64,000 nucleotides of DNA from contig JADLSH010000052.1 of assembly GCA_016169945.1 (NCBI GenBank), positions 744,001 to 808,000 of the forward strand, given 5' to 3'. The notes under the pieces are model-generated. The model was given only the letters and a program-made list of their open reading frames with translations, was not told the DNA's origin and ran no database searches. This stretch comes from Trachythela sp. YZ-2020. Lineage: Eukaryota; Cnidaria; Anthozoa; Malacalcyonacea; Clavulariidae. This document shows, piece by piece, positions 37,301 through 46,899 of this stretch. The position numbers and the translations under genes were made by a program. Positions within the stretch are counted from its first letter, which is position 1. Every line of letters begins with the position of its first letter.

Positions 37301-40300
37301 TACTGTAATCGGTGTAAATTGGCGCTAGAGTAACGATATTGCGTCAATCCAGGAATGTACTCTAAAACTTCTTGAAAAGTTGCAAGACCTGCCATTGTGG
37401 ATAAAACTTGTCTCCGAGTATCCCAGTTTGTTGCGTATTTATATGCTTCGGCCAAGGCTTCCAAGTAGATGTTTCTTTTGGTAGACGATCCCGTTGAAGT
37501 CGTCTCAAGGAAATCTTCCCACAATTGAAGTTCTTCCCACAATTTCATGGCAGCTCCAGGATAAACGACGTTAAGAACGGATGTTACAATTTCAGCAGAT
37601 CGTTCTATATATCGTTCTCTTGTTCTTTCACTTGCCTTATTCCACTCCAACCAAGGCCTTTCAATTGGTTGCAATTGGCACTCCTGAAGAAAGGCATTTA
37701 ATTTAAACCTTTTTCCAAGTTCATTTGTTTTAGAGCGAACATTATCAGACGAGTCTGTACTGGCCGTACATGTTTCAGCGGGTGACAGAAAATAGCTTTC
37801 ATCTTCAAGTCCAAGCGTTCTCATTGTTTTTGTTAGCTCATCAGATGAGGACATTCTGTCACTTCCCGAAAGCTTAAAGAAAAAAACATTTTCAATCATT
37901 CACTCCATTATATAAAATTTTTCTTGAAATACTATATACGTACACCCGTATGGTATATCAATATACACACACCTGTTCCTCACTTCCTTCGTCACTAAAG
38001 TCTGGATTATAAGCATCTTGTGTTGCGTAGTCGACATCCGCTGTTTTATCGGTTGTGACGTCAAAATCCTCGAGTTTCCCAGCAAGTTGTTCTTTACATC
38101 GTTTACAAATCACTGTTCATTATAAGAAATTAATATTAAAACGCCTAGTGGATTCAATTGCTGAAGTTTTCTTGAATATTAGCTGTTATTGGTTATGCAA
38201 TATACAGTTATCCAAGCCAAAAAATTATGGAACTGTTGAAATTTTACCAAATACCATATTTACTTTGTTGGCCAAAGCAGAAGTTTCGCCATTTTAGCCA
38301 AACTAATTAAGCTATACTGTGTTAGTTAACAATACATTAAAATATTCTAAATAAACATGCACAATGTTTTCTGTACTTATTACTCACGTGTTCCAATTGG
38401 AATTAATGTTTTTGCAGCAGAAAAGATGTACTGAGACTCCTTGCTATTAATACTGCGATCGCCTTTGCAGAGGACTTGTGACCAGCTACATCGCTAGGTA
38501 CAGGACATTTAACTTTCCCACATTTCCAAGAAGTACCACATGTATCCCGGTGGCGTGGGCAAATGGTCAGAGACTGATGCGAAACATCTAGTTCAAAAAT
38601 GCCTTCAAACGAAATTACGGCCCTGTGTTAGTTGTGACCTACTGCGATGCAAAAGTGTTCGTATGAGAATCACTTACCTGCTCTTGCTAATAGTAATGTC
38701 TGTTCATCTTTCACAAAGTCATCTTTCGCTACTCTACAGGACTTGAGATGCTGCGATATGTCTCTGTTACAATCATTAAAAGAAGCACACTGTATGTGAT
38801 TAGGATTCCTCCAACTTGCACCGCAAAGGGTATGTTTTTCTAACAAGTGCGAATAACCGCACGAAGCCATGTTAGAATAACATTCACAACATTTATAGGA
38901 AAACGTATATGCTTATAATGTAACAATACAGTGATAGTAAACTGAGCAATATAATATCACAATGTAACCTGATCCTATAGTTAGACTCTGAGTGATATCA
39001 CCGTTTGCCGGCTAAAGCGGACGTTTGATTACGCGTTTGTTTACGTTTTAAAAATGCATGTTTGATGTTTCAAACGTGCAAGTTTCACTGCTGCTATTTT
39101 TAAGACTGACTGCACGCGCCCTTTTAATTAGGGACGTGTCATTTGGCCTATGAAACGTACAAAATAATTACAAAAATTGGCCAAACTTTCACAATTTAGT
39201 GCGTTTATCGGCGAGCCTCTCCTCCGCAGAGGCTTATTATGAGAATATGGCTGTATACTACATGACGTTTGGCGTAATATGGCTGTATAAAGAGTCGGCG
39301 AGCCATCCTTTGTAATTGTATGAAAAATGCAATTTTGGCCATGTGACACGCACACATTTCCACGCAATATAACTTGTCACATTTTTACACAATACTTAAT
39401 ATTTTGTCAGATCAACACTCCTTAGGCTTTTTACATTCGTACACTTAGGCTTTTAGTTTTTTAACTGGTAAATTTAACACACCACATGGTTGGATCCATC
39501 CAATATTCATAACTATTTTTAGGTATTTACAAATTTATTATCCTAACTCTTACAGATATTGTCACTACACAACTATTACATATAGTGACATTATGCTTCC
39601 CCAACAGTGTTACCCAGTTAAATATTTTAGTTATACTTTTGTAGCAATCACACTATCCTAAAACCCCACACCCTAGCTGGTTTACTTTATAACATAATTA
39701 TGGAGAATTATTACAAATGGCAACTAAGAACACCAGTATGGTTCCAATTACATGTACCTATATTTAAATATATAAAAACATCCTGCTTAACAATAATTCA
39801 ATAAATTATACTCAGAATAGTTTCTAACAACAAATTTAAGCTTTTCATCCTACGCGTGTAGGCACCGAATTCACGTGCGCGATTGTGTTACGCATTAGGT
39901 GAAAGTGGGTATATAACTCTTTCGCTGGAAGTCAGGTTATTTGCGGGCCAAATTAGATATTTTGTTGAGACCTAATACGATAGTTGACCTTTAAAGGAAA
40001 ACAAATATTTTTGTAAAATAAAATAGCGCATTTGAGAATTTTAGCCTTGAATTTGGCCATAATTTGATATTTTCTCTAATCACGAACAAGTGCCCTAACA
40101 ATAGTGCGAAAAAACCCCAAATAGAGCACCGGTAGAACTCAAACTACGTGTGTTAATAGTTTAGTAATAACCACATCAGTTGTGAAATTTTCATTTTTAC
40201 ATAATAATTCAATCGATTGGTAACGGCTAACAAAAATACCCTATTTTCACTCATTTTTAAATCGGCCTGGAATCCTCAGAAGAGAATTTTAACTTTCCTC

Positions 40301-43300
40301 GATTTCGCCAGAAATAATAATCAGCCAAACGTTTTAATGTTATTTTCGAGAACCGCTTACCCTAGTGGTGTTTTAGGCAAAATATGAAGAAATCGAATTT
40401 TTCACAACTGTCGGACGATTCTTGATATTTACGGGCAGTCGCTCTTAATAATCTGTCAATACTTACAGTATCTTTCATATTCACAATATTTTCCGTAATA
40501 TTTTTCATCGCATTCGCATTTGAATCCCTCGGGCTCACAACTGTCAGCTAAGCATCGTCCACCTTCATGACACAAATTGTTCTTTATACATTTTGGCTGG
40601 AAATTGAAAGAATACTTCAGATCTAAACTAACCTTATTTATACTGGATAGCTCTATCAGTTCTAAGCTGTTCTCCCTAGAGGTCCAGTAAGGCGGATTCC
40701 CTTATTGGTACTGTATTATCCCCGAGCCGGGCGATAGCCCGGGCGAGGGTACTAATTCCGCTCGGTTATTTATCACACCCGGAAAAAAGGAAATCCAAGG
40801 GAGATCTAAAGTTCATCAATAATCGCGGGCGCGTGGTTCAAGGTTGGTGGGTGGTCATCTCACTGATCTCAAAAGTATGGCAGATTGTCAGGAGTGGAGT
40901 GAGTGAGATTATAAAAAAACTTGAGAAAGTCTGAATTAAATGTCGCTTTTGGAACTTTATTGGAAGAGCTGTGCCTATGGGACAGATCTTATCGCTTTAA
41001 CTTTAGCAAAAAAGACAAGAAGAGTCCAAGCGACACCTGAACGAAAAAAAGTAATATATATAGAGGCACCCATATATATTAAAACAATAAAAGTGTTGAT
41101 GTATTTTTGTTCTAAAAACTCCTGCTTTATATATATAGTTTTTCATTTATTTACGGTTAAAGTATCGTATATTTTATATGATGAAAAAGGTCTAAATTAA
41201 AAGGAGAACGAAATCATTTTTACGCTTATATCTTAAAATGATTTCAATTCAAAAAGGAATTTTTATCGGTAAAATGCAGTTTAGTTTTGTGAACATTTCG
41301 AAACGTTATATTTGAACGGAATGTTGAATTTTACATTAGTTTAAAGCTCATATAACGAATAATAACATACCTACATCATAAATTCGGGAATTCTATAGCT
41401 AAAACAACAATTTTTTAATTATTTTTGGCCGATTTGTATCCTGTTTTGTACGCTAAAAAATTGTATTATTTTGTGTCAGTGTTGCTATGACTACAGTGCT
41501 TCCACTACTTAAGAAATATTTCCGTTGCGTATCTTTCAAGAAACCATGTATATATATTTCCCGGTTTCCTTTACAGTTTTCCTTTCAAGCTATTAGAGTA
41601 TTGTTTTCCTTCAAACTAATTTGAAATGAACGAAAACACTTATGTCAAGAAGTTCACTTATATGACGCTGTCCTTTGAGTGCGTCATAAATGGAGGGGGG
41701 GGGGGGGTGGGGGGTAGATAATTCAATTCTGTTTTTTAGCGAAAGTTATGCCTGAATCGAAGATACCAAACTCGCGGCCACTTATTTACCGAATCCCATT
41801 TCCAGCAGAAAGACTGCTAGTGTAACGGCCTTTTTCCTGCGTTTTGCATCGCAGATTTTGCAACAAAAAAGCTTAGTTATAATGTTGGAAAATGTCGTTG
41901 TTTAGCTGTGGCGAGGGGTTGCTGCATGCATGTATTTCTAGTATTATATTAAAGAAGAAAACTGAAGTACCCGGAGAAAACCTGCGTTGTTTGATAGAGT
42001 CAAACTGGAAGCATTCTTCTCACATGCAACTGAAGAAGATCTGTTCACAATGTAAGGAATTCAGTATAAACGTGTATTTTGCAAAAACCTTTCAACTATA
42101 CTTGTACATGAATAATTTGATAATTTCATACCGATTCAACTGTCTTTAATATGTACAATGTCCACTTTTCCTTTGCATCATTATTTTCCGTTAGTGTTGA
42201 GAGTTCAGGTTCGCCTTGTGTTACTTGGCAGTTGATGTCGTCATGCCCAACGTTCCTATGTTTGAAAGCTTCGCATGATTTTCCCGCTCGGCACAGCTGT
42301 GCGCATCCCAAAACTGAATTGACGAAAACTTGCTTGGTGACGTTCACGTGCAGTGGTTCTAAATAGAACAAGATACACAAATAGAAAAGTTTATTTATGT
42401 TGTTGTTATATATTGTTGTTGTTGTTGACGAAGTATTGTAAAGATGTTTGGGTGGAAGAACGCAGTTCTTTGAATCTGTATGGATGTGTTGGTAGCACAG
42501 TGCATGCTTAGTGCATGCATTCTTTTCATCTCTGTGGGGTTCGATTCCACGCAATATGCAGCTGTCTGATTATAATATCACCTCAGTGGCATGCGAGAAG
42601 AGTGCTTCCAGCTTGACTCTATCAAACACCGCAGGTTTTCTCCGGGTATTCCGGTTTCCTGTGCTGTAGTAACACAGCACCAATAAGGAATGGTCCTTAC
42701 TGAATCTCTAGGAAGAACAATTTAGAACTGATAGAGGTATCCAGTATAAACATAGTTAGTTTAGTTAGCTATATTCAAATAGGTGCATGTTTTAACTATT
42801 TATGAATATATATGCATGTTCCAGTTGATTACTTATATCGGAAACATTTCCTGCCATTTCCAACTAATATAAGGAATCGTCATTCATATTTTGATATAAA
42901 GAATCATTATCGTATTAAATACCTATCAAATTGCTACAATTATTTGCATACGTTTTTGATAGGCTACAAGGAAGTATCATTTCTCTATTACAGGCTGTAT
43001 AGCTTAATAAGCTATATGGACATGTGTGTTTTTAATTCTTTTGACAAATGGATGTCGTTTTTTTTCGCTGCGGGAAAAGCAACCGGAATGCAATATATAT
43101 AAATAAAGTAAACTAATGAGTGCCTGCAAGGCTTATGAATAGTGATTTATTTTATGTATTTCAAACGTGTGAGGGTCCAGTGTAGGCAGCATTGTACAAT
43201 AAGCTAAGCTGCCGTGCAGTGGTTTGTGTCTGAACTACCTGACCAAATATATCTCAAATTAATGTAGGGGTCCAGTGTGGGTGGTATTCTGCAATAAACT

Positions 43301-44143
43301 GCTGTGGTTTGTGTCTGAACTTCCTTAAAAAATGGCGAATGCCCTTTGTCTGGACGTTAGTTTAGCGACTAACGAAGGGCGTTCGCTCGAAGCGTCGAAT
43401 TTTTTTATCTTTTTCTACTAGACTTAAAAAAGGGCAGCCACCTGTATACAGATATAGACAAACATTTGCGCAGAAGTGCGATATATATTATTAGTCCCAT
43501 GCAATAAAAATTCCATTTCAAATATAGAATAATAATTTTAGCTGCCATTGGCAAGTTTGGTTTTTCATTTTTCTGGCAGATGGAATTAAACAATAAACAC
43601 TCGTGTTCTAATTTTATATTTGCATGAAATGTAATAAAAAGCAGGTGGCAACCTTTTAAGGATTTTCACATGATAGGATACCGGTAAGTTCTTTATTAGA
43701 CAGTTAAATGCCCTATGATACATTGCGTCTAGTCCTATATATAGAGACACAATGTTAAAGGCTCTTTTGTGTTAAGTATAGAAAGAGTAATAATATGAAT
43801 ATGTATTAATACTCAGTAGTATCTTTTTGGCATTTTCTCTCGAGTTTGCATGTGTAGGCGGCATACGAAAACATCATGTATAGACATAGTAAACGATTAA
43901 CTATAACATGCTTATAGAGCTATAGATTGATCATCAGCCAATGCCTGTCTTGACGCCAATAACTCTTGAAACTAACTCTATAGCATATAGCTCGATAAAA
44001 CTAAAATTTGTTCTTTTACCTTTGCTTGGCTTGAAAATGCCTTGTTGACAAAGTGAAGTCTGCTGGGACGCACTTGAGTTTACCAAAATCACAATCAACA
44101 TACCCAAAACGAACCATCCTGGTTTCCGGAAGACCTGAAACAT
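30254..44143 (-). CDS. Secreted PAN/apple-EGF-LamG-like protein, seven exons
   Basis: Minus-strand exons: 44020-44143, 42132-42358, 40467-40596, 32075-32324, 31615-31982, 31094-31313, 30254-30701. All junctions use GT-AG and join in phase (1, 0, 1, 2, 1, 2), giving 589 codons including the stop. Order: signal peptide, PAN/apple domain, one EGF-like domain, two LamG/pentraxin-like domains, no membrane anchor seen. The family suggests an extracellular adhesive or carbohydrate-binding protein, but its ligand is unknown. The start is the ATG at 44143; an upstream exon splicing into TTTCAG|GTCTTC just after it cannot be excluded. Intron 3 holds a 7.66-kb transposon. Confidence 0.85.
30727..30975 (+). 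mobile_element. tRNA-derived SINE in host intron 6
   Basis: tRNA-like head with a B box (gggttcgattctcgctgc), followed by gagagtcgtgggtcttcccc and ccttccatcgtagatgggct, matching the core of the 7202-7586 SINE. Plus strand, opposite to the host gene. Confidence 0.7.
31338..31602 (+). mobile_element. tRNA-derived SINE in host intron 5
   Basis: Head ttcgtggcacaatggttagt with a B-box-like gaattgattcctgc, then a shared core accaaacaccgcaggttttc. The same family occurs at 42490-42735 and, reversed and truncated, at about 41900-42030. Confidence 0.7.
31615..32324 (-). CDS. Exons 4-5: first LamG/concanavalin-like domain
   Basis: Exon 4 (32075-32324) gives FIDLGTIDEDFNEFTFSAWI, and exon 5 (31615-31982) gives INDGYWHHVGFSWSGVTGRW, ILLIDG and LVGNISRVNLWS. 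These are the Dxxx-FTxSxW, WHHVxxxW and IDG/NxW landmarks of LamG/pentraxin jelly-rolls. Acceptor TCTTAG at 32325; donor GG|GTGAGT at 32074; second donor CAG|GTAATT at 31614. Confidence 0.85.
32537..32649. mobile_element. Small foldback in host intron 3
   Basis: About 26-nt arms: aagttgaccaccatctgctg at 32536 and its mirror ending gcagatggtgatcaact at 32647, with two or three mismatches. No coding content. Confidence 0.6.
32784..33415. repeat. Left terminal inverted repeat of the TTAA transposon
   Basis: Pairs with 39812-40444. Shared blocks include agaatcg-ccgacagtt near the tip, cttctagcgaaagagttata near 33300 and tgcctacac-cg near 33365. The two arms differ by scattered substitutions and small indels. 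Confidence 0.8.
33416..34332. other. Transposon 3' region without gene
   Basis: Between the left inverted repeat and the transposase stop codon. AT-rich; ORF 33652-33843 has no motif. Probably the 3' UTR plus internal non-coding sequence. Confidence 0.5.
34333..38870 (-). CDS. Six-exon transposase-like protein (1086 aa) of unclear superfamily
   Basis: Minus-strand exons: 38678-38870, 37973-38112, 36844-37872, 35781-36774, 35360-35555, 34333-35041. Every GT-AG junction joins in phase, giving 1087 codons with the stop. N-terminus: Cys/His motif (EKHTLCGASW...HIQCASFNDC...HLKSC), then ICKRCKEQL. Exon 4 has an RNase-H-like core with candidate acids in FINDWAMKF and YFRQDNAGCYHSAG, plus the block FSDPQGGKGAADRLAATAKS. 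Exons 5-6 make a C2HC finger (FSCPRDGC...FQRYSNLERHLSLEKC) and a conserved-looking C-terminus (EGWALKKTTKAYRF...). The role is inferred from its position inside a TTAA/TIR element. The second zinc knuckle and intact frame suggest recent activity. Confidence 0.8.
38871..39811. other. Transposon 5' region without gene
   Basis: Upstream of the transposase start. Contains a duplicated segment (ggcgagcc...aatatggctgtata at about 39210-39310) and AT-rich sequence. It presumably includes the promoter, though no convincing TATA-initiator pair is identified. Confidence 0.4.
39812..40444. repeat. Right terminal inverted repeat of the TTAA transposon
   Basis: Mirror of 32784-33415, ending at the TTAA of 40445-40448. 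It starts within sequence that also contains caacaaatttaagcttttc, mirrored near 33390. Confidence 0.8.
40467..40596 (-). CDS. Exon 3: EGF-like domain
   Basis: Reads PKCIKNNLCHEGGRC, then DSCEPEGFKCECDEKYYGKYC, a calcium-independent-looking EGF module with one Cys more than the usual six (in DSC). Acceptor TTTCCAG at 40597; donor ACT|GTAAGT at 40466. The TTAA end of the transposon lies 18 bases into the following intron. Confidence 0.85.
40600..42131. other. Host intron 2 with poly-G tract and reversed SINE fragment
   Basis: Contains a GC-rich hairpin (gccgggcgatagcccgggc, about 40735), a poly-G run at 41695-41716, and a reverse-oriented SINE fragment at about 41900-42030 (mirror of caaacaccgcaggttttctc). 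No exon is recognised. Confidence 0.5.
42132..42358 (-). CDS. Exon 2: PAN/apple-like domain
   Basis: Encodes EPLHVNVTKQVFVNSVLGC, then AQLCRAGKSCEAFKH, DDINCQV and KEKWTLYILKTV. Cys spacing and the C-x3-C-x5-C pattern followed by a fourth Cys fit a PAN/apple module. Acceptor TATTTAG at 42359; donor TCG|GTATGA at 42131. Confidence 0.75.
42490..42735 (+). mobile_element. tRNA-derived SINE in host intron 1
   Basis: Head ttggtagcacagtgcatgct with B box ggttcgattccac, then the shared core atcaaacaccgcaggttttc and ccgggtattccggtttcctg. Plus strand. Confidence 0.7.
43173..43385. repeat. Short tandem duplication and hairpin in host intron 1
   Basis: gggtccagtgt-gg-...gtggtttgtgtctgaact occurs at 43173-43240 and again at 43266-43322. 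A hairpin with arms gcgaatgccctttgt and acgaagggcgttcgc follows at 43334-43384. Confidence 0.5.
44020..44143 (-). CDS. Exon 1: signal peptide of the PAN-EGF-LamG protein
   Basis: Starts MFQVFRKPGWFVLGMLIVIL and runs through VNSSASQQ, a basic start and hydrophobic core typical of a signal peptide, then SLCQQGIFKPSK. The Cys may be the first of the PAN domain. The donor is AAAG|GTAAAA at 44019. Confidence 0.75.
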
Positions 44144-45270
44144 TATTATTTTTAATTTTTGCTGTTAATACTTTGAACTTTAGTGCGCAAACTTGGCGGC
44201 TTCCAGCTGTTTCACAAAACGTCTTATTCAGTAAACGTCAAGTGCTAAATGAACGTGCAAATGAATAAAATGAATATTGGATACAAGAAATGAGCAAGCT
44301 ATTAAATTTTAATACATCGACCTGCCCGGTAACCTGCCGACAAATTGAAATGCGCGGACAATTGCCAATCGCCCGTCAAGACGAACTAACTGCGTTGTTT
44401 GAACTTGCGTGCATATATATCAGGAAAATATCCGGGCATGATTTCTTCCCAGAACCATTGCTAGTATAGATCACCCTATTCATTTGTTTATACTAGCTAC
44501 CTAGGATAAATCGCGCCACAAAACTTACAAACAGACAAGACAAGACAAGACAAGACAAAGAAACAAACGGACAGACAGATAAACATTGCCACGATTGCAT
44601 GTTCAGAAACAAAATGGCTGTCATTTAATTGATCTTCATCGATTTTAAATGAAAATCACCTCGTTACGTTTTGTTCTTTGCAAATGAAAATTTATAATGC
44701 TGAGGGAATTTGTGTTTATTCTATAATCTACCTCCATTGTGTGCCTTGTGCGAAGAAGCCCTCGTGAAACATGATAAAACTATATTAAGGACTTTTTGAA
44801 GTCCCACATTAATAATTCGCGTCTTTTTCATATTTTAGATGTAATGTATCATACACTAGAAGGAGTTTTTGTAGTGATTTTGTAGTTGACTAGACTGCTA
44901 GCCAAGTTTTTAAATTAACATATTTTGAGATACTGTATCATATCAAATGGTGTTATTCCGAGTTGCTCCACACAAGGCAAACTGACCGTGTGGGAACCAT
45001 AACTGTATTTTCTTATTGTAGATTGGACTAATTTGGTCCTACTAGTCAAGCGACAATTGTTGAGAATATTATTGTTATCTAAGAGAGGTGCACATGCTGC
45101 TGTAGCTTCTGGAGCTCCAAGGGTAAGTATATACCATCGGTAAATACAATGGTTAATGTAAGCAGATCAATTAAGGGTAAATATCAAGATTTTTCTCGGC
45201 ATCTCGGTCGATGGGATTAATAGTAGAAGGTGTTAATAGATGGAATACTCGAACGGAAATTTATATACAT
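44144..45270. other. No gene seen; small microsatellite
   Basis: Upstream of the host gene start. An (ACAAG)n run lies at 44534-44560. A dispersed motif tttttctcggcatctcg-tcgatggg occurs near 45190. No core promoter is convincing. Confidence 0.4.
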
Positions 45271-45274
45271 TTTT

Positions 45275-46890
45275 GTATCTGCGAATGCAGATATATTGCT
45301 ATAGTCTCCGTACCGTGCCGTGCTTGTAGCCAATCAGCGACAGCCTAGATTAAAATGACGTAATTATAATGTTGCTCTTATATCTCTATGTACAACTGGA
45401 TTGATATTGATTATTTCAAGATGGCGGACTACTGAAGGACGAGAATTCAGAATTGTAAACATGAGTAAAATTTTAATTTAATCTAATTCTTTCCCAAACT
45501 GCTGTGAGTAGGGGGGACGAAATGAGTTGATGGTATGTGATATTTATATGTGGTGTGTAAATAGTGCTGTTATATACAACCTTTATTCTCAAGTGTAAAA
45601 GACTAAAACCTGAAGGTCTCACAATTGTTTTAAACATTGCTCCCATGGGCTATAGGTCCTCGTCCCCTCTATGAACAGTTTTTTAAAAACAACATAAACG
45701 TTTATATACTCATTGAGTGGCATTTATCTCATGCATTGACATCATTCAATTACGCTATTTAATTATACAATTATATAAATACGCATGAGCAGATACACGT
45801 ACGCTTTGCGTACCTATTTTTGTATCTGCGAATGCAGATATATTGCTATCGCCTGTAGCCAATCAGCGATAGCCTAGATTAAAATAACGTAATTATAATG
45901 CTACTCTTTGATCTCTATGTACAACTGGATTGATATTGATTGTTTCAAGATGGCGGACTACTGAAGGGCGAGAATTGTAACACGAGTAAAATTCTAAATT
46001 TTACGGTGAAAATTATCCATCAAACCAACGATATTTTTAATTTCCTGAACTATTTTGAACATAGCATAAGTTGAGGGAGTATTTTTAGTAAGTATTGGAA
46101 GGGGTTTGATAACATTTTACGCTGTGGAAATGATTTGCCAATTCATGTCAATGCCATTTGAATCACTGGAAACAAGGTAAACTTTTTTAAATATTGTACG
46201 AATATCCTGCATTATTCAAGCTTTTATTTCGACAAAGTCCACTCATAAAAGGGTTAAAATATTGCAATATTTATTCACAACACTGTTTGTGTCAAAATCG
46301 TCATATCGAATTGTCAACATCACCTTATAGTAAGTTTACTTTTGATATTTGATTGGTATAAAGATATAAGCACAGTTTCGCCTTTTGTTCCAAAACTGCT
46401 GTGACTAGGGGGACTAAATGAGTTGATGGTATATAATATTTATATGTGGTGTGTAAATAGTGCTGTTATATACAACCTTTATTCTCAAGTATAAAAGACT
46501 AAAATCTGAAGGTTTCACAATTGTTTTAAACATTGCTCCCATGGGCTACAGGCCCTCATCCCCTCTATGCACATTTTTTCAAAAGAAATATAAACGTTCA
46601 CACACTCATTGAGTGACATTGACCTCATGCATTGACATCATTCAATTACGCTATTTAATTATGCAAATGCGCATACGCAGATACATGCACGCCTTGCGTA
46701 CCTATTTTTTGTTGTATCTGCGAACGCAGATATATTGCTATCGCCTTGTTAACCGTGCTTGTAGCCAATCAGCGGTAGCCTAGATTAAAATGACGTAATT
46801 ACAATGCTACTCTTTGATCTCTATGTACGACTGGATTGATATTGATTATTTCAAGATGGCGGACTACTGAAGGGCGAGAATTGTGGGAGA
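45275..46890. repeat. Tandem array of MITE-like units with tgtatctgcgaatgcagata ends
   Basis: The block tgtatctgcgaatgcagata...agccaatcagcg-...atttcaagatggcggactac begins at about 45275, 45823 and 46715. A second shared block (gagttgatggtat...tgggctataggtcctc) occurs at about 45520 and 46410. Units end in gcagatac-cgtacgc-ttgcgtacc, mirroring the starts. No ORF. Confidence 0.65.
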
Positions 46891-46899
46891 CGTTACATT

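Larger units (their letters stand above)
32784..40444 (-). mobile_element. 7.66-kb TTAA-flanked autonomous DNA transposon
   Basis: TTAA duplicates at 32780-32783 and 40445-40448. Termini are GAGCGACTGCC-TGTAAATATC and its mirror. Inverted repeats are about 630 bp (32784 to about 33415; about 39812 to 40444). It holds one six-exon gene on the minus strand (34333-38870) with no break seen. It sits in intron 3 of the PAN-EGF-LamG gene on the same strand. TTAA targets are known for piggyBac, Kolobok and some Sola elements. The protein lacks a recognisable THAP domain or piggyBac signature, so I leave the superfamily open. Confidence 0.85.

Noticed and set aside
41695..41716. Poly-G tract as a regulatory quadruplex
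   Set aside because: A simple homopolymer in a host intron; length is error-prone and nothing ties it to a function.
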